From ZC4RG35 sp964571765 (GTDB lineage: Bacteria > Actinomycetota > Acidimicrobiia > Spongiisociales > ZC4RG35): a stretch of DNA of 64,000 bases. Shown piece by piece: positions 42,422 to 53,103 of this stretch (positions within the stretch are counted from its first letter, which is position 1; the number at the start of each line of letters is the position of its first letter). The stretch covers positions 1 through 64,000 of the forward strand of contig CAZNDH010000005.1 in NCBI GenBank assembly GCA_964571765.1. Reading direction: 5' to 3'. The translations under genes were made by a program, and so were the position numbers. Below the pieces are notes generated by a model. That model made no database searches. It was given only the letters and a program-made list of their open reading frames with translations, and had not been told where the DNA came from.

Positions 42422-42998
42422 GCCCACTCCTGGGCAAGGAGACGATGTGGTCGAGGCGCTCCCCGCCGAACAGGAGCACTCGGTGCCAGACCCGCACTCC
42501 CTCGGTATCGAGCTCCCTCACGACCCCGAGGAGGCGGTGGCCATGCTTCTGGTCGAGTTGCGTTCCGCCCGCGACGAGGCCACCACCTATCTCGACGACC
42601 TCAAACGGGTGGCCGCCGACTTCGACAACTACCGCAAGCGATCGATGAAGGAGAGTGCCACGGTTTTCGACCGGGCCACCGAACGGCTGGTCCGGGGTCT
42701 GATGCCGGTGCTCGACACCTTCGACGCCGCACTTGGCGTGGAGACGGAGACCGATGTCGAGCGTCGTCTCTACTCGGGAGTGATCAACACCCGTGAGCAG
42801 CTTCTCAAAGCCCTGGAGGCCGAAGGGCTGGAGGTGATCCCCACCGTGGGTGAGGCCTTCGACCCAGAGACCCACGAGCCGGCAGCCACACCATCCGGCA
42901 CGGGCGACCTGGTGGTCACCCAGGAGCTGCGGCGAGGTTATCGCCTGCGTGGGAAGGTGCTCCGGGCGGCCCTGGTGATGGTGGAAGCCGAGGGATGA
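42414..42998 (+). CDS. grpE: Nucleotide-exchange factor GrpE
   Basis: A 194-residue DnaK cochaperone. An acidic N-terminus leads into a long helix (LRSARDEATTYLDDLKRVAADFDNYRKRS). The beta domain has the family motifs GVINTREQLLKALEAEGLEVI, EAFDPETHEPA and RGYRLRGKVLRAALVMV. ATG 42414 lies inside the dnaK 3' end. The frame extends further upstream without a plausible start. The 3' end overlaps dnaJ by four bases. Confidence 0.97.
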
Positions 42999-44110
42999 AC
43001 CGCGACTGGATCGACAAGGACTTCTACCAGACCCTCGGAGTCGACAAAGAGGCCAGTGCCGACGAGATCAAGAGGGCTTACCGCAAGTTGGCCCAGCAAC
43101 ATCACCCCGACGCCAACCCAGGCGACTCCGCGGCAGAGGAGAGGTTCAAGGAGATCTCCGAGGCCTACGCCACCTTGTCCAACTCGGAACAGCGCAAGGA
43201 ATACGACCAGGTGCGGAGGCTGGCGGGCACCGGGGGGTTCGCCGGCCCGGGCGGGTTTGGCGGGTTCGGCGGTCAGCAGGTCAGGGTGGAGGACCTCCAG
43301 GACCTGCTCGGCGGGCTTGGCGGCCTCGGCGACATCTTCGGCTTCGGCTCGGGGGCGGGCCGGGGAGGCCCGGTGCGGGGGGCCGACATCCAAACCGAGC
43401 TGAGCATCGGATTCGACGACGCCGCCCAGGGCCTGACCACCGCGGTGACAGTGCGAGGGGCGGCCACCTGTTCCCGCTGCGGTGGGAACGGTGCCGAGCC
43501 AGGGACCACGGTCCAGACCTGCCCTACCTGCAACGGGCGGGGTACGGTGGCCCAGAACCAGGGCTTCTTCTCCTTCTCCCAGCCCTGCCCGCAGTGCCGG
43601 GGTGCCGGCCGGATCATCGAAACCCCTTGCCGCACCTGTCGGGGCGCCGGGACCGAGGAGAGGTCGCGCCGGGTCAGGCTGAAGGTCCCCGCCGGGGTGA
43701 GGGACGGCAGCGTGCTGCGACTCCCCGGCAAGGGTGGCGCCGGAATCAATGGTGGTCCTCCGGGAGACGTGCTGGTCAAGATCCGAGTGGCGTCCAGCCC
43801 TATCTTTGGCCGCCGGGGCAACGACCTGACCATCACCGTGCCGGTCACCTACAGCGAAGCCACCTTGGGGACGCGCATCGAGGTACCCACGCTCAACGGG
43901 AAGGTGAAGGTAAAGGTCCCCTCGGGCACTCCCAGCGGGAAGACGTTCCGGGTGCGGGGAAGAGGGATCGCTCCCGAGACCGGCCGACCCGGCGACCTCC
44001 TGGTCACCGTGCAGGTGGCGGTCCCCTCCAAGGTGTCCCGTGAGGAGAGAAAGCTCCTCGAGGAACTCGCTGCCCTCGAAACCGACGACCCCCGTGCCCA
44101 TCTGGGATGA
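42995..44110 (+). CDS. dnaJ: Chaperone DnaJ (type I, zinc-finger)
   Basis: A 371-residue Hsp40. The J-domain carries QHHPDANPG (HPD at about 33-35), followed by a Gly/Phe-rich region (about 75-130). Four CxxCxGxG zinc repeats (CSRCGGNG, CPTCNGRG, CPQCRGAG, CRTCRGAG; about 165-225) precede the C-terminal beta domains. The operon context and complete zinc region indicate the main DnaJ that delivers substrates to DnaK. Start ATG overlaps grpE (ATGA). hspR follows within 12 bases. Confidence 0.98.
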   Translation: MNRDWIDKDFYQTLGVDKEASADEIKRAYRKLAQQHHPDANPGDSAAEERFKEISEAYATLSNSEQRKEYDQVRRLAGTGGFAGPGGFGGFGGQQVRVEDLQDLLGGLGGLGDIFGFGSGAGRGGPVRGADIQTELSIGFDDAAQGLTTAVTVRGAATCSRCGGNGAEPGTTVQTCPTCNGRGTVAQNQGFFSFSQPCPQCRGAGRIIETPCRTCRGAGTEERSRRVRLKVPAGVRDGSVLRLPGKGGAGINGGPPGDVLVKIRVASSPIFGRRGNDLTITVPVTYSEATLGTRIEVPTLNGKVKVKVPSGTPSGKTFRVRGRGIAPETGRPGDLLVTVQVAVPSKVSREERKLLEELAALETDDPRAHLG

Positions 44111-44122
44111 TTGGAGTGTCAT

Positions 44123-44518
44123 ATGAGTGAGCCGTCTCGAGCCGTCTTCGTGATCTCGGTGGCCGCTGAGCTCGCCGGGATGCACCCCCAGACATTGCGT
44201 ATCTATGAGCGCAAAGGTCTCATCGACCCCTTCCGCACCCCAGGGGGCACCCGTCGCTACTCCCAGGATGACATCGAACGCCTCCAGCTCATCCAGGAGC
44301 TGACCAGCGAGGGCCTCAACCTGGAAGGCGTACGACGGGTGCTCAACCTCCAAGAGGAGAACCGTCAGCTCAAGAGGAAGCTGAGCCGTCTGCGCGACAA
44401 ACTGGACGACATGGAGGAGGAGGTGGAGCGGCGCATCGAAGACGTAGCCCGCTCCCACCGCCGGGAGATCGTGCTCCGCAGCCAGGTGGCCAACATCCTG
44501 GGACAGGTGAAGAGGTGA
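44123..44518 (+). CDS. hspR: Heat-shock repressor HspR (MerR family)
   Basis: A 131-residue MerR-type regulator. VISVAAELAGMHPQTLRIYERK is the HTH, and GLIDPFRTPGGTRRYSQDDI is the wing. A coiled coil (about 75-115) gives dimerisation. In actinobacteria HspR represses its own dnaK operon and clpB, with DnaK as corepressor. Both target sets are in this window with ACTCAA/ACTCAG-type half-sites at their promoters. ATG 44123 follows GGAG. A TTG at 44111 would give a four-residue longer form but lacks support. Confidence 0.96.
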   Translation: MSEPSRAVFVISVAAELAGMHPQTLRIYERKGLIDPFRTPGGTRRYSQDDIERLQLIQELTSEGLNLEGVRRVLNLQEENRQLKRKLSRLRDKLDDMEEEVERRIEDVARSHRREIVLRSQVANILGQVKR

Positions 44519-44844
44519 GCACCGAGGCGCCATCCACCCGGAGATACCAGGGCCCGGTGCGGATCCTGGGGAGCGACGGCTACCTGCTCACCACCGGCTC
44601 CGCCGAGCTCGAGGCCGATGTGGAGACGGGGAGCTGGAGGGGAATGTTGCAGACGCTGCGGGGTGACGCGGTGGCGGGCAAGGCCCTGGTCGTCGAGATC
44701 GAGACCACCGGTGGCGGACGGGGACGTTCCCAGCTCACCCCCGCCGGCGAGAGCGGCGAGCGTTCCTACTCCAAGATCACCGGGCTAGGACCCGGCTGGC
44801 CGTTCCAGCCGACAGCCGACCAGGGTCAGGCCAACGGACCCTGA
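44515..44844 (+). CDS. Small hypothetical protein, fifth gene of the heat-shock operon
   Basis: A 109-residue protein whose GTG overlaps the hspR stop by four bases, so it belongs to the heat-shock operon. Predicted beta-rich: YQGPVRILGSDGYLLTTG, AELEADVETGSWRGMLQTL and ALVVEIETTGGGRGRS look like strands of a small barrel. No known domain recognised. It may be an accessory factor of the DnaK system or an unrelated passenger. Confidence 0.65.
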   Translation: MSTEAPSTRRYQGPVRILGSDGYLLTTGSAELEADVETGSWRGMLQTLRGDAVAGKALVVEIETTGGGRGRSQLTPAGESGERSYSKITGLGPGWPFQPTADQGQANGP

Positions 44845-44911
44845 GTTTGCGTGCTCCGAGATGCCTACCCCGGTGAGTCGGCCTGACTCGAGAGCCTGAC
44901 AGAATGGGGTG

Positions 44912-45588
44912 ATGGAACTGCCCGTCGGCGACCTGGTCGAACCGGTGGATGGGGTGCCTGCACTGGGGCGACGTCCTCTCGTAGGGAGGTCGGTCCGGCT
45001 CCGAGAGCCCGACCCCCGAGCGGACACCGCCACCACCTACCCGGCGACCCACGGCAGCCCCGAGACGGAGGCGGTGTGGGCCTATATGGGTTACGGACCG
45101 TTCCCCGACCCGGGGACCATGGCCGACTGGATCGCCGAGACCGCCCGCAGCACCGACCCACTCTGGTTCACAGTCGCCGATGAGGATGACCGTGCCGTGG
45201 GGATGGCGGCCTTGTTGAACCACCACGCAGAACATCGTCGGATCGAGTTGGGCCACATCTGGTACGTACCCGGGGTTCACCGCACCGGAGTGAACACCGA
45301 GGCGGCGTACCTGATGCTGGATGAGGCGTTCGAGCGTTACCGGTGCCGGCGGGTGGAGTGGAAGTGCGACAGCCTCAACCAGCCGTCACGTCATGCCGCC
45401 ACCCGTCTCGGGCTCACCTATGAAGGCACCTTTCGCAACCACATGATTGTCAAGGGCCACAACCGGGACACCTCGTGGTACTCCCTGACCGACGACGCAT
45501 GGCCTCGGGTCCGGTCACTCCTTCGGGAGTGGCTCGACCACCCCGATCCCAAGCCATCGTTGTCGGCGACGATGTCGCTCCTCCCCGA

Positions 45589-45592
<4 letters not shown>
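44912..45592 (+). CDS. GNAT-family acetyltransferase (RimJ/RimL-like)
   Basis: A 226-residue acetyltransferase. It has LVGRSVRLREPDPRADTATTYP at the start of the fold, HIWYVPGVHRTGVNTEAAYLML as the acetyl-CoA region and CDSLNQPSRHAATRLGLTYEG typical of RimJ/RimL proteins. The C-terminal HNRDTSWYSLTDDAWP also matches this group. Acceptor unknown; N-terminal protein or small-amine acetylation are options. ATG 44912 is preferred; GTG 44909 is adjacent. It converges with clpB, overlapping by four bases. Confidence 0.85.
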
Positions 45593-48156
<2,564 letters not shown>

Positions 48157-48165
48157 GAGCCATTG

Positions 48166-48218
48166 AGCCTAGCAAGAAATCTGAGTCCAATCATATCAAT
48201 CTCAACACTCCGGGTCAG
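48166..48218 (-). promoter_or_regulatory. clpB promoter region with HspR-like half-sites
   Basis: Two -10 candidates read on the minus strand. TAGGCT (48171 to 48166) gives a leaderless transcript nine bases before the ATG. TATGAT (48195 to 48190) has a 17-bp spacer to CTGACC (48218 to 48213). Half-sites GTTGAGA (48206 to 48200) and ACTCAG (48186 to 48181) flank TATGAT. These resemble the HspR box arms but are 13 bp apart instead of the canonical 7, so HspR control is plausible, not proven. Confidence 0.45.
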
Positions 48219-48260
48219 CTGTTTCTTTCCCATTATCCAGTCTTTGAATCAGTCACGGAC

Positions 48261-48290
48261 TTGACGGATTCTGGCGCCACCCGGTATCCT
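48261..48290 (+). promoter_or_regulatory. Leaderless promoter of the PadR operon
   Basis: -35 TTGACG (48261-48266), 18-bp spacer, -10 TATCCT (48285-48290), then seven bases to ATG 48298. It is one of the best matches to a housekeeping promoter in the window. No ribosome site precedes the start codon, so translation is predicted to be leaderless. Confidence 0.65.
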
Positions 48291-48297
48291 GTAGGAC

Positions 48298-48651
48298 ATG
48301 GTATCTGGAGGCGCACGACAGGACCGGGGCACCCAGCTGCTCCATGGGGTCCTCGACATGTGCCTGCTGTCGATCATCGACGAAGAGAGCTCGTATGGAT
48401 ACGAGATGGCGCACAAGCTCACCGAGCGGGGGCTGAGTCTGGCCAGCGAGGGCTCGATCTATCCGATCCTCTCCCGTCTTCAAAAGCAAGGGATGATCGA
48501 GGGGTACCTGGTACAGAGCTCCGAAGGCCCGGCGCGCAAGTACTACCGGATGACCCCAAGGGGACGCAAAGCGCTGACCTCCTGGCTCGACGAGTGGCGG
48601 AGGTTCCGCAGCGCGGTCGACTCGGTGATCGGAGGTGGTGATGCTCGCTGA
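48298..48651 (+). CDS. PadR-family transcriptional regulator
   Basis: A 117-residue regulator. The PadR winged helix spans LLHGVLDMCLLSII, SYGYEMAHKL and the EGSIYPILSRLQKQGMIEGYL recognition/wing part. RKYYRMTPRGRKAL follows with a short C-terminal helix (PadR group 2 size). It is first in a putative operon with the HAAS-like/NfeD fusion and SPFH genes and overlaps the former by eleven bases. PadR proteins usually repress their own operon and are released by small molecules or partner proteins. Confidence 0.9.
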   Translation: MVSGGARQDRGTQLLHGVLDMCLLSIIDEESSYGYEMAHKLTERGLSLASEGSIYPILSRLQKQGMIEGYLVQSSEGPARKYYRMTPRGRKALTSWLDEWRRFRSAVDSVIGGGDAR

Positions 48652-49420
48652 CCGGCAAAGAGTGATCGCCGACCTGACCCACTACTGGAAGGAGGCAGGA
48701 CTGGGCCGGCGGGCCATCGAGGAGATGCGCGCCGAACTGGAACAGCACCTCCTCGACGCCGAGGATCACGGGGAGACGGTCGACCTGGTGATCAGCGACC
48801 TCGCCGAGCTGGCCGAGGAGTGGGCCGCGGCCAGGGTGGGGCGTAGGGTGGCATCGTGGGAAGATGTCCACAGTGGAAGGACGAGAAGGGAAAGAGAGGC
48901 CCGACGGGAAGCCGGGCTTTACGGCTTCGCCGCCCTCGCCTTGGTGAGCGCGGCGGCAGTCGCCGGACAAGGAGGTAGCAGCTTGGACAATGAGACCTGG
49001 CGCTGGTTGTGGACGATCTTCGCGATCGCCATGGGCATCGGCGAGATATTCACCGCGGGGTTCTTCCTCCTCCCCTTTGCCATCGGGGCGGCGGCGGCTG
49101 CCATCCTCGCCTGGCTCAACGTGACTGGCGTAGCCCAGTGGTTGGTCTTCTTCGGGGTGTCGGCGTTCTCCTTCGCCTACCTACGGCGCTACATCGGGCG
49201 TCAGGACCAGAGCGAGCAGCCCCGCGTTGGGGCCAACCGTTGGACCGGGGCCGAGGGTGTGGTCCTCGAGGCCATCGACCCGCTCAGCGGGACCGGCATG
49301 GTCCGCATACTCAACGAGGAGTGGCGGGCCACTGCCCTGGGGCGCATCGAGACCGGGACCAGGGTGATGGTCAGCGAGGTCAAGGGGACCAGGTTGGTGG
49401 TGGAGCCAATCGAGGGTTGA
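48641..49420 (+). CDS. HAAS-like domain fused to NfeD membrane protein
   Basis: A 259-residue fusion. Residues about 1-70 are soluble and helical, with the MRAELEQHLLDAEDHGETVD pattern seen in PadR-associated HAAS/DUF1700-type domains, followed by one membrane helix (about 88-106). Residues about 117-259 are an NfeD protein: two or three helices around IFAIAMGIGEIFTAGFFLL, then a C-terminal OB-fold (GANRWTGAEGVVLEAID to the end). ATG 48641 has GGAGG five bases upstream. A second strong site AAGGAGG (48969-48975) precedes an in-frame TTG at 48983, which could give a separate NfeD of 145 residues. Confidence 0.8.
   Translation: MLADRQRVIADLTHYWKEAGLGRRAIEEMRAELEQHLLDAEDHGETVDLVISDLAELAEEWAAARVGRRVASWEDVHSGRTRREREARREAGLYGFAALALVSAAAVAGQGGSSLDNETWRWLWTIFAIAMGIGEIFTAGFFLLPFAIGAAAAAILAWLNVTGVAQWLVFFGVSAFSFAYLRRYIGRQDQSEQPRVGANRWTGAEGVVLEAIDPLSGTGMVRILNEEWRATALGRIETGTRVMVSEVKGTRLVVEPIEG
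48969..48985 (+). promoter_or_regulatory. Possible internal ribosome site and TTG start for NfeD
   Basis: AAGGAGG at 48969-48975 is followed after seven bases by TTG (48983-48985), in frame with the NfeD half of the fusion. The sequence before it is the linker after the first membrane helix, so an independent NfeD start would match the length of ordinary NfeD proteins. Confidence 0.4.
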
Positions 49421-49451
49421 GAATCGATTCAATAGAGAGAGAAAGGGACAT

Positions 49452-50378
49452 ATGGATGCCGTAATCGTTCTGTTCGCCGTCCTGGCGTTGACGCTGATCG
49501 TCGTCGCCGCGGCCGGCTTCAAGGTGGTGAGGCCTTACCAGAAGGGTCTGATCGAGTTCCTCGGCCGGTATGAGAAGACCGTGGACTCCGGTTTGCGTTG
49601 GGTGATGCCGTTCATCAAGCGGATCATCAAGGTCGACATGCGGGAACAGGTGGTCGACGTGCCGCCCCAGGACGTGATCACCAAGGACAACGTGGTGGTG
49701 ACCGTGGACGCCGTGATCTACTTCGAGCCGACCGACCCGGTCAAACTCCAGTACAACGTGGCCAACTTCATCATGGCCGTCACCAAGCTTGCCCAGACCA
49801 ACCTGAGGAACGTGGTCGGCGACCTCGACCTGGACTCGGCGCTGACCTCCCGTGAGGTGATCAACGCCAAGCTCCGGTCGATCCTCGACGACGCCACCGA
49901 CAAGTGGGGCGTCCGGGTGGTCCGAGTTGAGATCCAAAGGATCGAGCCGCCGGTCGACGTCACCGAGGCGATGCACCGTCAGATGAAGGCGGAGCGCGAG
50001 CGTAGAGCCGCGGTCACCGAGGCCGAGGGCTCGAAGCGGGCCGCCATCCTCACCGCCGAAGGCGTCAAGGAGAGCCAGGTCCTCGAAGCCGAAGGCCAGG
50101 CTGAGGCTATCCGCCGGGTGGCCGACGCCGAGAAGTACCAGAAGCTCACCGTGGCCGAGGGTGAGGGACAGGCAATCGAGCGGGTGTTCGCCGCCATCCA
50201 CAACGGGGACCCCACCCCCGACCTGATCGCCATCCGCTATCTGGAGACGCTACAAGAAGTAGCCGACGGCCGGGCGACCAAGATCTTCCTCCCCCTCGAC
50301 ACCTCCGGTGTCCTCGGGTCGGTTGCCGCCATCGGCGAGATGTTCAGAGAAGCGGGCTCCAACCAGGCCAGCCAGTAG
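49452..50378 (+). CDS. SPFH/stomatin-like protein
   Basis: A 308-residue membrane-anchored SPFH protein. One N-terminal helix (about 2-22) is followed by the SPFH core (KVVRPYQKGLIEFLGRYEKT, VDMREQVVDVPPQDVITKDN) and VVVTVDAVIYF. A coiled-coil/Ala-Glu-rich flotillin-type region (about 175-245) and a short C-terminus follow. The family forms membrane microdomain scaffolds and typically works with NfeD proteins, encoded just upstream. ATG 49452 follows GAAAGGG. It ends 230 bases before an amino-acid binding-protein gene. Confidence 0.92.
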   Translation: MDAVIVLFAVLALTLIVVAAAGFKVVRPYQKGLIEFLGRYEKTVDSGLRWVMPFIKRIIKVDMREQVVDVPPQDVITKDNVVVTVDAVIYFEPTDPVKLQYNVANFIMAVTKLAQTNLRNVVGDLDLDSALTSREVINAKLRSILDDATDKWGVRVVRVEIQRIEPPVDVTEAMHRQMKAERERRAAVTEAEGSKRAAILTAEGVKESQVLEAEGQAEAIRRVADAEKYQKLTVAEGEGQAIERVFAAIHNGDPTPDLIAIRYLETLQEVADGRATKIFLPLDTSGVLGSVAAIGEMFREAGSNQASQ

Positions 50379-50384
50379 GTGTGG

Positions 50385-50470
50385 CACGCCGGGGTGGTCG
50401 ATCCACCATCCCGGCGTGTGCACCGACCGCCCGCCACGCCAGGTCCATGCACACGCATGGACCTGGCGTG
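50385..50470. repeat. Two related strong hairpins in tandem after the SPFH gene
   Basis: Hairpin one, 50385-50418: arms CACGCCGGG and CCCGGCGTG with a second inner GTGG/CCAC pairing. Hairpin two, 50435-50470: a perfect 16-bp stem CACGCCAGGTCCATGC (50435-50450) / GCATGGACCTGGCGTG (50455-50470) with loop ACAC. Both begin CACGCC and end GGCGTGTGCACC, 50-52 bases apart, so they are diverged copies of one unit. They may act as a bidirectional terminator, an mRNA stabiliser or a mobile palindromic element. No T-run is visible. Confidence 0.7.
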
Positions 50471-50607
50471 TGCACCAACCACCCTCCGCGGGTCGTCCCT
50501 GCACACACTGGGTTCGTGCCGGCCACATCGGCCTGTACCCAGACCGGGATGTCCCACTAGCCTTGCCGGACCCGGCCACGCCGGGCTCACTCAAACGGAG
50601 GAAACCT

Positions 50608-51405
50608 ATGAAGAAGTCAATACGGCTGTTGGCGGTGTTCACCGTCATTGCCATGGTGCTCGCCGCCTGTGGTGATGGGGAAGGGGGCGATACCACCGTC
50701 CCCACCGCCGACCTGGAGTTGGTCACCGCAGGCACCCTCACGGTGTGCACCGACACCCCCTATCCCCCAATGGAATTCGCCGACCCCAGCGCCCCCGGCG
50801 GCTATACCGGATTCGACATCGAATTGATGCGTGCCATCGCCGAAGAGCTCGGCCTCGAGATGACTGTCAACGAGCCTGGCTGGGATGCCATCACCGGTGG
50901 TCTCGCCTTCGAGAGCGGCGAATGTGACGTAGCCGCGGCCTCGATCACCATCCTGCCCGAGCGCGCCGAAGTGATCGACTTCAGCGATCCCTACTTCACA
51001 TCCGACCAATCTCTGGTGATCACGGCCGATTCTGGCATAACCGGTCTCGCCGACACCTCTGGCAGGGAGATCGGGGTGCAGACCGGGACCACCGGTCACT
51101 TCTACGCCCGTGACCATGGCCCAGACGGGATAGTCATCGTGGAGTTCCCTGACGCTGATGGGCCGCTACTCGCCATGGAGGCCGGGGACGTCGAGGGATT
51201 TCTGACCGACCTGGTGGCAGGTCAGGACATAGCCGACTCCAGCGCGGGCAGATTGGTCGTGGTGGAGACGTTCCCCACCGATGAGGAATACGGATTGGCC
51301 ACCAAGGACACCCCCAACCTGCTGGCGGCGATAAACGCCACCCTGTCCAAGTTCCGCGGCGACGGGACCTACGACCGGATCTACTCCGACTGGTTCGACG
51401 CCTAA
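50608..51405 (+). CDS. Polar amino-acid ABC transporter substrate-binding lipoprotein
   Basis: A 265-residue family-3 solute-binding protein. It has a lipoprotein signal peptide ending VLAAC (about Cys20), then ELVTAGTLTVCTDTPYPPMEF and GGYTGFDIELMRAIAEELG, the classic GlnH/HisJ start. GLAFESGECDVAAASITI and VIDFSDPYF lie near the ligand pocket. It feeds the permease and ATPase encoded next. ATG 50608 has CGGAGGAAA directly upstream. The ligand (glutamine, histidine, arginine or another polar amino acid) cannot be told. Confidence 0.92.
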   Translation: MKKSIRLLAVFTVIAMVLAACGDGEGGDTTVPTADLELVTAGTLTVCTDTPYPPMEFADPSAPGGYTGFDIELMRAIAEELGLEMTVNEPGWDAITGGLAFESGECDVAAASITILPERAEVIDFSDPYFTSDQSLVITADSGITGLADTSGREIGVQTGTTGHFYARDHGPDGIVIVEFPDADGPLLAMEAGDVEGFLTDLVAGQDIADSSAGRLVVVETFPTDEEYGLATKDTPNLLAAINATLSKFRGDGTYDRIYSDWFDA

Positions 51406-51421
51406 ACGTCCGAACAAACGG

Positions 51422-51453
51422 AGGGAGGGCGGCCCACTAGGGTCGCCCTCCCT
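51422..51453. promoter_or_regulatory. Intercistronic hairpin between binding-protein and permease genes
   Basis: AGGGAGGGCG-G-CCC (51422-51435) pairs with GGG-T-CGCCCTCCCT (51440-51453) around ACTA, giving a 13-pair stem with one mismatch. It ends one base before the permease ATG at 51455 and buries the only GGAGG-like sequence. It probably protects the abundant binding-protein message and lowers permease translation. A partial terminator is also possible. A similar hairpin occurs at 60621-60649 in the second importer. Confidence 0.65.
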
Positions 51454-51454
51454 G

Positions 51455-52246
51455 ATGTCGATGACCCGGCGACGACGACAGAGGCTGATCCGATGGCTTC
51501 TCTACTTGGCGAGCGCTGGGATCGTCGTCCTGGCCATTGCCGCCGGCGACTGGGAACGGATCGCCCACGTTTTCTTCAACCTGCAGGTGATGCAGGAGAT
51601 GCTTCCCCAGGTGCTGACCATCGCCGCACGGAACACCATCGTCTATGCGCTGCTCTCCTTTGGGTTCGGGTTGGTGATCGCTCTGGCGCTGGCCCTGATG
51701 CGGTTATCCAGCGTTGCCCCCTACAGGGCCTTTGCCATCGGGTACATCGAGTTGTTCAGAGGCCTGCCTGCCCTGGTCACCTTGATCCTCTTCGCCTTCG
51801 GGATCCCCATTGCCTTTGACTTCCGGGTCCCCGGGGGACGGGTCGGCGCTGCAGTCCTCGGGCTCTCCATCGTCGCCGGGGCCTACATGGCGGAGACGAT
51901 CAGAGGTGGCATCGAAGCGGTCCCCCGAGGGCAGAGGGAGGCGGCGCGGTCGCTGGGCATGTCGGAGGGACGGACCATGTTCACCATCGTCCTCCCCCAG
52001 GCTTTCAGGATCATGATCCCCCCTTTGACCAATGAGATGGTGCTGCTGATCAAAGACACCTCGCTCTTCTTCGTCATCGGCTCAACCCCGGCCACCCGCG
52101 AATTGGTCAAGTTCGCCCGCGACTTCATGACCATTCGTCGTAACTCGACCCCGCTGACGGTGATCGCCATCGTCTACCTGCTGATCACCCTGCCCCTCAC
52201 CTATCTGGTGCGGCGGATGGAGAAGAGGGCAGGGCGGGGACGATGA
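51455..52246 (+). CDS. Polar amino-acid ABC transporter permease
   Basis: A 263-residue permease of the HisMQ type. About six helices; RNTIVYALLSFGFGLVIALALAL and the ATPase-contact EAA loop EAVPRGQREAARSLGMSE, followed by IVLPQAFRIMIPP. ATG 51455 or ATG 51461 could be used. Both lie at the edge of a hairpin. A single permease suggests a homodimeric transporter. The stop overlaps the ATPase gene by four bases. Confidence 0.92.
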   Translation: MSMTRRRRQRLIRWLLYLASAGIVVLAIAAGDWERIAHVFFNLQVMQEMLPQVLTIAARNTIVYALLSFGFGLVIALALALMRLSSVAPYRAFAIGYIELFRGLPALVTLILFAFGIPIAFDFRVPGGRVGAAVLGLSIVAGAYMAETIRGGIEAVPRGQREAARSLGMSEGRTMFTIVLPQAFRIMIPPLTNEMVLLIKDTSLFFVIGSTPATRELVKFARDFMTIRRNSTPLTVIAIVYLLITLPLTYLVRRMEKRAGRGR

Positions 52247-52983
52247 CGGTTCCGACTATCCAGGTGATCGACCTCCACAAGTACTTCGGCGAGCTCGAAG
52301 TGCTCAAGGGCATCGACCTGTCCATTGCCGACAGCGAGGTGGTCTGCGTCATCGGACCTTCGGGATCGGGCAAGTCCACCCTGCTCCGCTGTGTCAACCG
52401 TCTCGAGGAGCCCACCTCGGGGACCATCCTCATCGAAGGCGAGGACATCACCGACCCCGACGCCGACGTCGACCGTCTCCGCACCCGGATCGGGATGGTC
52501 TTCCAGCAGTTCAACCTCTTCCCCCACCTCGACGTCCTGGGCAACCTCACCGTGGCCCAGACCAGAGTGCTCAAGCGATCCCGGGCGGAGGCGGAACGAA
52601 TCGCCAGGGAGATGCTGGAGAGGGTCGGTGTCCTCGACAAGATCGCCGAATACCCGATCCGGTGTTCGGGAGGCCAGCAACAGCGGGTGGCCATCGCTCG
52701 GGCCCTTTGCATGAAGCCGGACATGATGCTCTTCGATGAGCCGACTTCGGCACTCGATCCCGAGCTGGTCGGCGAAGTGCTCGACGTGATGCGCAGCCTG
52801 GCCCGAGAGGGGATGACCATGATGGTGGTCACTCACGAGATGGGCTTCGCCCGGGAGGTGGCCGACCGGGTGGTGTTCATGGATGAGGGGGTGGTCGTCG
52901 AAGAGGGACCACCCCACCAGGTCCTGACCGAACCCCGCACCGAGCGGGCCCGCCGATTCTTGCGCATGGTCGAGGAGAAGTGA
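52243..52983 (+). CDS. Polar amino-acid ABC transporter ATPase (GlnQ type)
   Basis: A 246-residue ATPase. Walker A GPSGSGKST, Q-loop FQQFNLFPHLDVLGNL, signature CSGGQQQRVAIARAL, Walker B MMLFDEPTSALDPE and H-loop VVTHEMGFAREVADRV are all intact. It completes the binding-protein/permease/ATPase importer. The promoter of metF lies in the 120 bases that follow. Confidence 0.94.
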   Translation: MTVPTIQVIDLHKYFGELEVLKGIDLSIADSEVVCVIGPSGSGKSTLLRCVNRLEEPTSGTILIEGEDITDPDADVDRLRTRIGMVFQQFNLFPHLDVLGNLTVAQTRVLKRSRAEAERIAREMLERVGVLDKIAEYPIRCSGGQQQRVAIARALCMKPDMMLFDEPTSALDPELVGEVLDVMRSLAREGMTMMVVTHEMGFAREVADRVVFMDEGVVVEEGPPHQVLTEPRTERARRFLRMVEEK

Positions 52984-53061
52984 TCGCCGATCTTCGGTCG
53001 GCTCTGTACCCCGTACCGCCACATCGACCGGAACACAAAGCACCAAGTACCAAGTACGCAC

Positions 53062-53091
53062 TTACCGAGTGAAGGCCATTGGCTCTAGCCT
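53062..53091 (+). promoter_or_regulatory. Probable metF promoter
   Basis: -35-like TTACCG (53062-53067), 18-bp spacer, -10 TAGCCT (53086-53091), 12 bases before ATG 53104. The 11-base string GGCTCTAGCCT also occurs upstream of the arginase-family gene at 395-405. A direct repeat CCAAGTA lies at about 53043-53055 upstream. Confidence 0.4.
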
Positions 53092-53103
53092 GATGGGTCA
53101 CCA

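Noticed and set aside
49380..50201. Large minus-strand frame opposite the SPFH gene and other antisense frames of similar size
   Set aside because: They mirror strong forward genes, have biased, repetitive composition (His/Asp/Gly) and contain no domains.
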